NCBI GenBank assembly: GCA_022578965.1
Contig: MU400622.1
Span: 1 to 64,000, forward strand
Source of the DNA: Xylaria sp. FL1777
Lineage: Eukaryota > Ascomycota > Sordariomycetes > Xylariales > Xylariaceae
Direction of reading: 5' to 3'
DNA length: 64,000 bases
Both the position numbers and the translations under genes were made by a program. Each line of letters starts with the position of its first letter. Position 1 is the first letter of the stretch. A model generated the notes under the pieces. That model was not told the DNA's origin, made no database searches, and saw only the letters and a program-made list of their open reading frames with translations. This document shows positions 49,376 through 61,673 of this stretch, piece by piece.

Positions 49376-49625
49376 GCAAAGCAAAATAACAAAAGTAGTT
49401 TTACTTAGTGCTTATGTAATAAGCGTTTTAGCATAGTTACTAAAGTTATTAGCTCGGAAAATTAAAGCGTAATAACTATAATTATTAAAATAATCTAGAT
49501 ATATTATATTTAATAAAATTATAACGTGCATTTTAATTAATTAACTTATTAATTAATCGATTAAATTCTTTTTGTACTAACATATTTTATTATATATATT
49601 TTAATGTAAAGCTTACTATGTTTAA

Positions 49626-49690
49626 AGTATGCAAAATAGCTAAAGCTTTATGCTTAACGTTAAAAATAATTAATTAATTAATTAAGCTTT
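49626..49690. repeat. duplicated segment, copy 2 (partner at 48030)
   Basis: Second copy of the 48030-48102 segment. Confidence 0.8.
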
Positions 49691-49869
49691 TTTTGCTGTT
49701 ATATAATGCTGTTTATTTTTTTATTTCCTGTTAATTATTTAATTTTAAACTATATATAAAAAATAGCAGCTATATTTAATATAATTAAATAAAGACATGC
49801 TATATTTACTTTTAAATACTTGCTTTTTTTTATTAAATCACTTATTTTAAGCAGGTAAATAAATACTTA

Positions 49870-49902
49870 AGTATTTTTTTTTTCCTTTTTTTTTTTTTTT
49901 TG

Positions 49903-49935
<33 letters not shown>

Positions 49936-49950
49936 ATTTTTTTTTTTTTG
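49870..49950. repeat. T-rich homopolymer cluster
   Basis: Three long T runs separated by CC, G and AATTA interruptions. Confidence 0.9.
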
Positions 49951-50689
49951 TTTTTTAAGGAATCGTATGTGGGTTTTATTACTTTAATTCCCTTTTATTA
50001 AAACAATACCCTAGTTTTAGTACGTTTTTCGTACTGCAAAACTCTTTTTTAAGCTGTAATTTAAAAGGTAATATATTGCTGCTTTATTGCTAATAATTAT
50101 TATTTTGTATAATAAATGCTAACTAAAAGCATTTTACAACCTTTAGCTAAGTTTTCAAGTTTTTACTTAAAAAGCTAGCAGTTTTTAAAAGCAATACTAA
50201 AATCTTACTTATTATATTAATTATTTTTTATTAGTATGTTTTGTTTTTTTTTATATATTATTTATTATTATATTGTTAAATATTTGCTATAGCTTTTTGT
50301 AAATTTAACTTGTTTTTTTATGCATTTAGTATTTATATAATTATTTTATTTGCGTACTTATTAAAAATACTAAGTAAAAGTAATATATGTTTTTTTTTAT
50401 AGTTATGCTAACTTTTAGTAGAAATTACTTCTTTATTTACTTTTATGTTTTTTTTTCTGTTATGCATTTTATTTTATATGCTTACTTAAATAACTAAGTA
50501 TTTATAATATGTTAAAACGCATAGTTTTTTATTTTTTTTATATTTTCCTATAGCATTACTAACTTTAGTATTTTTAAGTAAGCTATATTAATTATAACTA
50601 TTTATTTATTTTTACGTTTTTGCTTTATATTATATACTATTTAATATTTTATATTATTATTTATATATATATAATACGTTATGTTAAAC

Positions 50690-53600
50690 AAATGTTTTTA
50701 GTTTTTTAACTAGTAGTTTTTTGTTAAGCATAGCATTATTAGCAGCTTTTTTTTGTTGTTTTACAACTAATATTAAGATGTTTTTTGCTTAATATAATTA
50801 GCAATTTTAAGTTATTTAAATAACTGCTATAAAAACGCAGCTGCTATTTATAAAGTAGTTATGCAGCTAAAAAAAAGTAAATATTTTGCATTAAATAAGT
50901 TAATAACTATGTTTAGTATATAGTTTTATAGTCTTAATATTAATAATAATTATAATTTATTACTATGCTTATTTTTTTAAACTATTAAAAGTTATAAATG
51001 TTTTAAGTGCTGCTATTTTGTTGTAAGCAAAAGTAACATTTAATTTTACGTTAAGAAAAAGCATTTTAGCTACAAGCGTTGCTATAAACCTACTACTATA
51101 TAAGCTTTTAAGTTTAAGAAAATAGTTAAATATACGCAAGTTTTAAAGCATAGCTTGCAAATATAGTTGTTTAGCTTTATTTTTGCTTGCTTTTTAAAAT
51201 AAAACATGTTATTACATATAAACAAAGTTACTAAAGCTTATAGTTTAGCCAAACTAAATAAATTTTTTAAAGCTTTTAAGTTTAACGTTTATTTATAAAA
51301 CTTTAAAATAAAAACCCTTATTAATATAATAAAAGCAAACATTTATAACTATATTATTAACAATATAATTGCTTACTTTTTGCGTATTGCCTTTTATATA
51401 AAAAGTTATTTTGCTATTAAAAGCTACTTAGTAGTTAAGCAACTAAATTGTCGCAAAAACTATAATTTTTTGTTTACTTTTTTTAACTATAACATTAAAG
51501 CTAAAAGCATTTTAAACTACATATAAACATAAAAATAACTTTTGTAATACTTAGCTTACTTGCTAAACTGGTTATTTTTTTTAAACAGTTTTTTTAAGCA
51601 CAGCTTTTTTGCTTTTATAAATAATATATAAGCTATTATACTTAGCTGCACTATAAAAGCTAATTAGCTTTAGTTAAGCTTTTGCAAAAAAAACAATATT
51701 GTTTTTAGCTTAGTTAATTCGGTTGTATGCTATAAGCTTTACAGCAATATTTTTAAAAGTGTTTTTTTGTTCGCTTTAGTAGCTATAGCTATTAAAAACA
51801 ATAGTTTATAATATACAAGCGTTTTATTTTTAAACTACTTCTTTACTATTATTAAGATTTTTTTTTATATTTTATATAAAAACTTTAAAGCTATTAGCAA
51901 CTATTAGTTTAGCTAAATAAATAATAATATGCTATACTTATTAATGTATAAATTAATTAGGTTTTTAGTGCGTTATTTTTAATATAGCTAATTTATTATT
52001 GCAAGTTTTGCTAGCTAATCTTTTTGCAATATTTTTTATGCTATTAAAGCAATAATAGCTAGATTTATATACATAGTTAAAACTTTAGGCAGCTAAACAT
52101 TTATAACGTAAATTAGCTTTACAGAAAGCATAGCTAGTTAAATTAAAAAAACTACTATTTAGCTAGCAAGCATAAAATAAATAAAAAGCAGCATAGTTTT
52201 ATTTATTATTAATAGCATTAATATTAGCTACAATAATATTTGCTACTTTATAAAGCTTTTTGTTAAACGTGCTACTAATGCTTTTAAAAACCTTTTTTTA
52301 AACGCGTTGTTTGCTTTTTTTCCAATTTTTAACTTAAAAAACATTAAAAATAATTATAATAATAAAGTTTTTAGTTATAACTTCTTAAAGCATTTTTTTA
52401 ACATTACATAAGCAAATAGCGCTAATGTTCTGCTTATAAATTGCTTTAATTTTATTAGCAATTTTAGAAATAAGTAGCAATATAACATGTTTATTTTTTT
52501 TAAAGCTGCTTTTAATTATGCTAAGCAAAAGCTAGTTTTTTTAAAAAGGCTTAGCATTATTGTTTATTTTACTAGCAAATAGCTTGCTTGCTACACTAAG
52601 CTTATAATAATTTGCATAATAAATATAATAAATAGTAGCTTTTACAACATATTTGTTTATAATAAACAAGTTAGCATTTATACTATTTAGTAAAAGAGCT
52701 AATAAAAAGCAAACTGCAAGTTTTTAGTTTATTAATTCTTTTTTTCTTAAGTTTTTTGCTTAATTATTATATATGTTTCCGTTGTTTTTTTTTTCGCTTA
52801 GTTAGTTAAGTTTGTTGCTTATAATAATATTTTCCTTTTTTTTTTTCTTTTTTTTAAAGCAGCGCTATATAAAAATAACACAATTATTTTTGCGAACAAA
52901 GTTATAGCTAGCTTTACTAACATTACTTCGAGCAGCTTTAGCTAAAAAATTAACATTTAAGAATAAAAGTATATTATTATTGCTTTTAGGCGTAAATTTC
53001 TTAATAGCAGACTTATTAGCAAGGTTTTAAGCTTTAAAATTACAACTAAAGCTAACGCTTATAACAAAAAGAATAACAAAAGCGCTACTACTATTAAAAA
53101 CAATAATGTTTTTAACTGCTAAGCGTTTTATTTTATTTATACTGCTAAGCTTGTTTATTTAGTTAAGCGTAATAGTAGCAACTTTTTTACTAAGTTTTTT
53201 AACATTTTTTTTTAGTAGTACACGCTATAGCAACTAAGCAACAATAATAGTAGCGCTTTTATAAAATTAATAAAGCGCAAATGCAATTTAACTAATAATA
53301 ATTTAACTTTTAAGTTTTAAGCTTATTATAAAAGCTTTTTTAAGTTAGTTTTAACTTTAAAGTTTATAAAAACTATATTTAGGCATATTAACCTTTAGCT
53401 GCAGTTTACGCAAAAAAAAATATTTAATGCTATATGCAACTATACTAGCGTTATTTATATAACTAGTACTAAAAGCAGCAAGTTTATTATTTATATATTG
53501 CTTGCTTACGTTTAGCTTAAGTTTTGCACAATTATTATTTAGTTTATATTATTGCTTATATTTAATACTAAAAAGCGTTTTAGCACTTTTAATATTAACG

Positions 53601-55411
53601 TTATTATATAAAATAGCAATAATTTTAGCTTAGCTAAAAGCTTTGTTATTTTTGTTATACTTAAAGCTATAACTTAACGCAATTAAATTAACTTTGTTAT
53701 AAAGCAAAAAAGCTAATACTTAATTAACTGCATTATTTTAAATGAAGCTTAAAAAGTATTACTTGCAAAGAACTAGCAACAAAAATTTATAAATATTTTT
53801 AAGTTATTAACTAAAGTTTTTTTTAATTAGGTTTTTTTAACTAAAATATTTTTGCTTTTTATAAAGCAGCAGTTTATAAACGCTTTATACTTTAATTTAA
53901 ACAAAACTTATATTATTAAAGCTTTATATATATATAATAACTTTTACTACTAATATATTAACGCTAATAAAAAAGCTATGCTGCTTTATTTAATAAAAAT
54001 AGCTAACTAAATAAAGTTATATTTTAAGTAGCTAAACATAATTTATACTTTAACTTAAAACAAGTATTAAAATTTAATTTTGCGTTTTAATGTTTTATTT
54101 TATTACGTTAAACTTGCTAATAAATAGGCTAACTTAAATAAGTAACTTAAATAAAGCAAGTTTATTGTTGTTATTATAGCTATAAGTTTTAGCATAAACT
54201 TTAAACATATTAACTTTATTGTTTATATAAGCGCTTTTAATTTTATTAATATGCTTTAGTAATTTAGTTAAGCTAATTATAATAGTTGCTTTAGCATAAA
54301 AATTTTGCTTGCTAAAGCTAACAAGCTTAAAAGTTTTATATATAAATTTGCTACAGCTTCTTATAAATGCTAATTTGCTAGCTGTTTTTTAAACAGTAAC
54401 GCTAAGCGCTATAGCTTTAGTTATATTACATGTAATAACTATGCTTTGCTTTTATATGCTTTTTTTTTTTCTGTTAATATTACTACAGTAAAAAGTAACT
54501 TGTTGACTTTTTTTTTTGGTGTTATGCTTATAACTCCTACTTTAGCTCCTTTTTTAACCAAGCTTTAATTTTATTATTATTTGTTTTTGCTTTAAAACTT
54601 TTGCAGTTTTTATAACAATTTGCTTACTAAAAATTTTTTAGCTTAGTTTATAGCTTTTTATGCTTTTTTTAGTTTAGTTTGTTTATATAACTTTTTATAC
54701 GTACATAAGACTAAATTATGTAATGCTTTTTTATTACTTATTAAGCAAGCTTTGCTTTGCTAAGCTAAGCTTAATAGTTTTTATTATTTTGCTGTTTATT
54801 ACTTAAGTTGCTTTAATAAACTTTAGAACTTTAGTTTTTATATTTATTTTTACGCTTTTATTTAATAAAAGCGTAAGCATAATAAAGCTATTATATAAAA
54901 TAAAGTCTAAGCAGTAAATATTGTTATTATTATTAAACAATTTAAAAATACAATAGATTGTTTTATTAAGTTACGCTTTTGTTTGTAATATTATTTATTT
55001 AGCAAAAATAATTAGTTAGTAAAATATTACTTAAAAAGCTATAAGCATTTTTAAAACAAGTATAATTTATTTAAAAAGATTTGCTAAAGTTTTAACCTTA
55101 ACTTTAGTAGCAAAAGCTTAATAATATATTCTAGCTGTTAAAAATATAAATTGCTTAAAAAGTAGCATAAAATTAATTTAGACTTTAATTTTAACGCTAA
55201 TAGTAATAATAATAGCAATTAGCTTGTTTAATATAATAAAAGATATGCTTATAATTTATTGTTTTAGAAAACTGCTGCTTATATACTAAAATATTAATAT
55301 ATAAACGTTAAAAAAGCAATTTGCTACTTAAGAAAACTTAATACTTTGCTAAATAAAAATAATAATATATATAGCATAAAAAGTACTAAAAAAGGTACTT
55401 TAAGTAAATAA
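50690..55411 (+). pseudogene. decayed RecQ-family helicase with N-terminal C2H2 finger (telomere-linked-helicase-like)
   Basis: A single reading phase (codons from 50999, 52313, 53462, 54252, 55394) runs about 4.7 kb without an indel, interrupted only by TAA/TAG. At 50999-51064 lies a C2H2 finger, C-X2-C-X12-Y-X4-H with the first His now Tyr. The helicase core starts near 53370: Walker A at 53462-53485 reads T-S-T-K-S-S-K-F, a mutated T-G-T-G-S-G-K-S. Motif II at 53741-53752 reads N-E-A-stop (DEAx). Motif VI at 54260-54283 reads stop-F-S-stop-A-N-Y-N, a mutated QSGRAGRN. A Cys-rich, then acidic, C-terminal extension follows. Finger plus RecQ core plus Cys-rich tail, at about 1,570 residues, fits fungal telomere-linked helicases. 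Start and exact subfamily are uncertain. Confidence 0.8.
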
Positions 55412-55562
55412 GTTTGTAAATATATTATATTAGTTAATATAACTAAAACTTTTAACTTTGTTATTTTAATCTTTTATGCTTTTTATGCGAACTTATAATA
55501 TAAGTACTATTAAGCGTTTTTTTGTTATTTTATAATTAGCTATTTTATTGCTATATTATTAC

Positions 55563-55858
55563 GGGCAAAGTTTTATATTATTAGCAAAACATAGCTATAA
55601 TTTTTAGATGTTTTGCTAAGTATAGTTATATTACAAAAATAGCTACTTTTATAAGAAATAAGTTTAAAAATATTGCTAAGTATAGTTATGCTATAAAAAT
55701 AGCTACTTTTATAAGAGATAAATTTAAAGATGTTTTATTAAGTATAGTTATTTTAAAAAAAATAAGTTTAGAAATAATACTAGGTTATTTTACGCAAAAT
55801 AAGTTTAGAAATTTTGCTAAGTATAGTTATTTTAAAAAAAATAAATAAGTTTATTTTT
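55563..55858. repeat. ~64-bp degenerate tandem repeat
   Basis: Four to five copies of GCTAAGTATAGTTATRYTA followed by AAAAATAGCTACTTTTATAA and a GAAATAAGTTTAGAAAT block. Later copies lack the middle segment. Confidence 0.85.
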
Positions 55859-56036
55859 GCTTTAGTTATAATATTACTATGCTTTAATTTATTATATTGT
55901 TTTAATATTTAATCTTTATTATGTGCTAATTTATATTTAGCTTACGCATGCATTTATATATATACTTTTTAAGAAATTTTAACATGTTTTTTATTATTAT
56001 TTATAGCAGTTCTTTTTACTTTAACGCGCGCGCATA

Positions 56037-56160
56037 CAATTATAATTTTTTATTTAGCAACTTAAAATCTTATACTTGTTTAAACTTACGTACATAATTA
56101 TAATTTTTTATTTAGCAACTTAAAATCTTATATTTGTTTAAACTTATATATACAATTAAC
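56037..56160. repeat. ~62-bp tandem duplication
   Basis: Two copies of ATTATAATTTTTTATTTAGC followed by AACTTAAAATCTTATAYTTG and TTTAAACTTA. The copies differ by transitions. Confidence 0.9.
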
Positions 56161-56373
56161 TTAACTAAGTATTAATAATTATACGTGCGCTTTTATTTAT
56201 ATATTTTAAAAGCTAGCTTAACTTTATAATAAAACTTCTAGTTAGTTTATAATAAGTTAGTTTATATACTTATTTTATAACTTCTTTTTTTTTATTTATG
56301 TATTAATATATTTGTTAGTTTGCTAAATATGTTTAATACTTTTGCTTTTGTTAATATTGCTTTTAATAAGGCT

Positions 56374-56490
56374 GCTTATAAAACAACCAAAACAACTAAA
56401 ATAACTAAAATAATTAAAACAACTAAAATAGCTAAAATAACTAAAACAACTAAAATAACTAAAACAACTAAAATAAAAACTAAAAAAGCA
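56374..56490. repeat. 10-bp minisatellite (AACTAAAACA / AACTAAAATA)
   Basis: About eleven units of AACTAAAACA and AACTAAAATA. The Thr/Lys-rich + frame (56320-56526) and the Cys/Phe/Ser-rich minus frame are repeat by-products. Confidence 0.93.
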
Positions 56491-57065
56491 AGTTATTTTA
56501 CTAACGTTTTTGCGTACTTTTATTAACTTTGTTAGCAAGCTTTTTTATTTTTTTTATTTAATTTTGCTTAGGTATACTAGTAAGTTTATTTTTTTTAACT
56601 CTAGTTTGTGCTAACTTCTAGGATTAAGTTTAAAGTGCGCTATTTTTTCGCTTTTTACCTGTGCTTTCTTAAGCTTTAGCTAATATTATAAAATTTTTTC
56701 TTGCTAATATACTTAAGTGCTTTTATAGCTAATTTGTTGCTTTATATTTAACATTATAAGTTTTTTGTTAAAATAATACTAAGCTTTAAAAGCAATTTTA
56801 TATAAAAGATTATTAAACCTAGATTGCTTTTTTTTAGCAAAGCAAAATAAATACGTTATTTATATATAATATAGCTATAAGCTAAACAACAAGTAAAGGT
56901 TTCTTTCTTTTTTATTTTGTTATTTCTATAAGCAGTAATAACATGCAAAATTAACGCTACGTTATTATATAGCAATTTTGCAAGCTAGGTTAAATAGCTA
57001 ATGTTTGTTATATAAATATATGTAAAAGAAACAAATATAAAAATAACAAATAAGTATTATAAAAA

Positions 57066-60000
57066 AAAAAAAACATTTTCTTTAACTTGCGTAACGTAAA
57101 CTGTTATAAGTGCTTATATATTAAAAATACTATTATTGCTAAAAAGCTATTCGAAAAAACTACTAAGCAATTTGCTTATACTATTAAAATTGTTTACAGC
57201 AAAAATAAAAGCACTAATTAAAAACCTAGCATAATAATTAATAATAAATAGCACGTTTTGCTTGATTTTCTTTTTATAATTAATACTTTTAACTTTACTA
57301 CTGTATTAAATTAATATTATAATACAACGTTTATAAATTATATTTATGTTTAATAAAAGCTAAACTGCATAAGCGCTAACTAAAGTAAATAAAATAATTA
57401 AGCTACTTAGCAATTTGCTAATTAGCGCATTACACGCGAAATATTAAAATCTACTAACTAGCAATAAAATAAAAACGTTTATAAGAATAAAATTGTTGCT
57501 AAAGCAGATCTTAATAACTTTTTTGCTTTTAAAGGCTAAGTATTTTTTTTTAGCTTTATGTTAAACTTTTTTAAGCTTGCAAAAGCAAAAGCTTTAAACT
57601 TTAATAAAAACGCTACTACTATACTTAAAACGTTGCTTAGCATTTTATAATTTAGATTTAATAAGTTAAATGTTTTTAAGCAAAAAAATCTTTAAAAAAA
57701 TACAAACCGATTTAATAAAAAGTAGTAATTACTTATTATATTTAAATATATAAGCAATAATTTTATATTAAACGATTAAATTTATTACTTTTTCGCATTA
57801 TTTTTTGCTTTTTTGTTTTTAAGCAATTATTTTATACTAAACGTTCTTTAACTTAATAATTACCTTAATTTTAATGTAAACAGCTTAATAAACCTCTTAA
57901 AAATTTATATTTTATATATATATATTTTTTTATAAATTTATATATATGCGTTTACTTATTTTGCATGCACAACTTCTATATATAAACTAAGGTATGTCTT
58001 TTTTTGCTTTTTTTTTGTTTCTTGCAAGTATTTTTTATTAAGATAATCTTTTATTTGCTATTTTGTATATTTGCTTTTGTATATCTGCTTTTATATATTT
58101 GTTTTTTTTGTTTTATTTGTTCTTTTTATATATTTTTTTATTTATTTTTTTTTTTATAAGCATATATTTATTATTAGTTATTTATTGCTTGTATTTTCTT
58201 TGAATACTGTTTTTATTATATATTTATTTATTATTAATATTATTTTGCTAGTAAGTTAGCATTATTGTGTTTTTGCAAAATGTAGTTTTACAAAATGTGG
58301 TTTTATAAAATTGTATTTTTATAAAACATTTTGTTTTGTTTTGCTATATTAACAACTTATATGTAAATATAACACGTAGTAACTTTAGCAAAAAGCAGCT
58401 ATATAAAATCTTTAAAAGCTTTAATAACTTATTTAAGTCCTAAAGCAAAAGCACTAAAAAAACATATTTAGTAACACATAAAAAAGCTTTTATAAAACAA
58501 AACAAGCTTTCTGTAAATAAAAAGATTAACAAGGTTTTTTGTGCTATTTAAGCTAACTAATGTGTTATAATTACTAGTAATACTAGGTTTAATAAAACTA
58601 CTGTTATTTTGGCTATTATTGCTATTAATAACTTTTTTTTCTAACTTGCAGTTGCTTGTATGCAGTTATGCGTTTTTTTTGCTATTGCTATTACTAAACA
58701 TATTACAAAGCAACAAAATATTCGTTTTAGCAAAAAGATTTGTTTTATTGTTTGTTTTAAGGACTAAAGGTTTTTTAAAACCTGCTTAGTATTTATAATA
58801 AACAGAATACTAATTTGCAAATTTAATTTTAACTTTAATTTTAAAAAATATTTTTACGTTATTTTAAATAAAGTTTATAAAAGAACAGTAAACATAAATT
58901 TTTTAATTACTAAGCTTAAAGTTACTATATTAAAATAACTAAACTTTTGCGTTGTTATTAATATATAACAGCTGTTTTTTTATTAGCACTTTTTTTTTGT
59001 TACTTATTTTTGTTATAGTATTAGCTATAATAAATACTAGCAAGTTTGCAACGTATTTTACTTTAGTAAGTAATACTTCTTTTTATTTATATATTAAAGG
59101 CAATACTTTTTTTGTGTTAATTTATTAGCTTACAACTACAGTTTTAAACTTTTATAAAATAGCTTATATATAGTTTACGTTTATTATTAACGTTAAACTT
59201 GCGCTTTTAAACAATTGTTTAATTTTTATGCTAAATAAAAAAGAGATTAAATAGTTAGCTACTACTATTAAAACATATTATAAAACAGTTAAAGTCTTTA
59301 CTTTATATATTAGCTTATTAATAAATTAACAGCAGTTAATTTATTTGTTTAAAGATTTTATTAAGTTTTAACGTATTATTATTTTTTTGCTTATTGCTAA
59401 AGCAAGCATTATTATTAATAGTATTGTTTTTATTATTAATAGTAAGCTTTAAAAAACTATATATTAAAATTCTTAAGCTTGCATTTATTAACTTTTGCTT
59501 AGCTTTATTTTAAAGAATTTTATAAAGCAGTATTACAGTTACTATAATTAAATAAAGCCTAGTTATTACTTTTTATGCTTTATTAAGGACTTTACTAATA
59601 ACTTTATGCATAAAACTGCTATTTTAGCTATTTTGCAAAAACTTATAATTAACGTTTACTTTAGAATTAAAGCTACAGCTTAAAGTAACTTTTTATTAAG
59701 TAAAACGTTTTAGTTTAACTAGTTTAATTTTTTTAGTTTAAAGTAGCACATAGTAACTTTTTAATATTTTATAGCTTTATATGTTATTATGTGTTGTTTA
59801 TTATTATTGTTTATTTATAGCTTATATAATTTTTTGTTATAAAACTTATATATTTTTATTAAATAATAATACTAAAAAGCTTAGCGGCATTATTACGCTA
59901 AATAAACTTAAAGCTGCTTGGTTTTCTAGCTACTTTAAGTAGTACTATGCTATTTTAGCTAGCTATAACCTTAGCTATAATAAAAAAGTAGCTACTATTG

Positions 60001-60641
60001 CAGCTTATTTTAAGGTTAGCAATTCTATTTTTGTTATACTTAAGTTAATTAAAATAATTGCAGCTAAAGTATAACAGTATTTCGCTTTTTCAAGTTTAGA
60101 TTATATATATATTTTTAACGTATATTTTGCTTATATGCGTTTTTGCTTTAATTTTAATGTTTTTAAAAACATAATTAAAGCATAGTGCTATTATTATTTC
60201 GTAAATTATATTACTTTTGTTAATACAAATTAGCTTTATATATAGTTTAGCAACTTTTTTAAAAGATTATTTTATTACGTTAAAAGCTTGCTGTTAGATT
60301 TTTTTGCTAATTTTAACGTTAATTTTTACAAAATACTTATTTATAAAACATTTGCTTGCGGTTTATATTTTAATATTGCTATAACTACTTATATAAGCTA
60401 CTAAAACGCCTTTATTACTATTAATTTTAATACTATTAAATTATTTAACTTAAGCAGTAATTTAGTTAAATAGTACTGCAAGTAAGTTATATATAATATA
60501 TTTATTAAGTTTGCTAGCAAGCTATATTTTACTACTTATATTATTGTTAAACTAAAGTAAATAAAAGTATAAACTTTTTTAGTTTTTTATAGTTTTTATG
60601 CTTATTTTAAAGTAAAATTTATTATATTTTTAACTTAATAA
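57066..60641 (+). pseudogene. decayed DEAH-box helicase (DHX/Prp type) with N-terminal extension
   Basis: The frame is followed in four phases: 57066-58335, 58340-59390, 59395-59740 and 59760-60641, each step shifting by one base. Walker A at 58576-58602 reads S-N-T-R-F-N-K-T-T, a mutated G-N-T-G-S-G-K-T-T. The segment leading to motif II keeps L-V-F-I-I-N-R-I-L-I, matching LLFxTDGxLL. Motif II at 58864-58887 reads L-N-K-V-Y-K-R-T, i.e. LDEVHERT. Motif VI at 59528-59551 is a mutated QRxGRxGR followed by P-S-Y-Y (PGxCY). From 59900 come HA2/OB-type blocks: A-T-I-A-A-Y-F-K-V-S, then N-V-Y-F-A-Y and Y-F-V-N-Y, ending in two TAA codons. The 420-codon N-terminal part has a C-Y-K-C pair but is otherwise unrecognised and could be a separate gene. 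Frame steps may be indels or introns. Confidence 0.8.
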
Positions 60642-61673
60642 CTTAGCTTGCAAGCTTAAATCTAATAATATTTTATAGCTTAAAGTTATTAAAGCTTTTT
60701 ACTTTATAAGTTAAGTATTTAACATACTATTTTTAGTTTCTGGGCTATTTTTTTATAAAGGAAATCTATAACTATTATATTTAGTTATATTATTTATAGA
60801 GAAAATTTTATAATTTATATATATAGCATGTTATTTTTTGCTTTTAAGCAATTTTTTTATTTAAATAAAAAATAAAAAAATAACTCTTATACGTAAATAT
60901 AATGTTGCAACATTTTTTATATTGCTATAATGTTTTATTATAAGTAGCTTTAAGCAATACTTTTTACATAGCATGTTTTAATTTTGCTATAATAAAGTTA
61001 TATTATTAGTAGTAATATTAAACTATTATACTAAGTATTATTAAAAGTATATTATTAAAATAATAAATATTGCTTTTTTAGTTATTTTAAATATATTTAT
61101 TTATTACTATACTTTTTTTTATACTTTATAAAGTAACGTTAAGTTAAAGTAAATATTTTTGCTAAAACAGTAAATATAACTGCTAAGTTAAGTAATTTTT
61201 AGTTAATTAGCTATATATACTACAAGTAATAATAATAAATATAATTAGCAAAACTATATAATTAAAAGCATGGCATAAATTTTGTTAAAAGTATTTATAG
61301 TGCTTAAGTTACTTTATTAATAATGTTAAGTTTTTTTAAACTAGCAATAGCTGCTGTTTTATACTTGCATTTTTAAATACAAAGCTTTATGTTAGCATAT
61401 ATATTATACTGCAAACTTAGTATAAAGTTATTTTGTATAGCTAAATATTATATGCAAATTTCCATAAAGCAAACTTTTTTTTTTTTTTTGTGTTTTAACT
61501 TAAAACACCTTTATTCGTTATAAATTATTATAGCTGCTTTATTACTTTTTTTATTTTGCAAGATTTCTTATTTAAAGTTTATTTGTTTTTTTTTTTTTGT
61601 TTTTTTTTTTTTTCTTTTTTTATTTTTTTTTTTAATGCTTTATAGCTTTACGTTAAGCTTGCTAGGTTAAACG
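60642..61673. other. AT-rich, no gene seen
   Basis: Stops in all frames. A less mutated GTTTCTGGGC occurs at 60738. T-runs lie at 61473-61489 and 61586-61632. Confidence 0.5.

Larger units (their letters stand above)
46931..50680. other. decayed intergenic region with duplications and homopolymers
   Basis: No frame could be followed. Repeats inside are described separately. A patch at 49955-50050, including GGAATCGTATGTGGG and TTTTTCGTACTGC, is much less mutated than its surroundings and lies upstream of the RecQ-like fossil. Confidence 0.5.

Noticed and set aside
56320..56538. Thr/Lys-rich + and Cys/Phe/Ser-rich minus frames
   Set aside because: Translations of a 10-bp tandem repeat.
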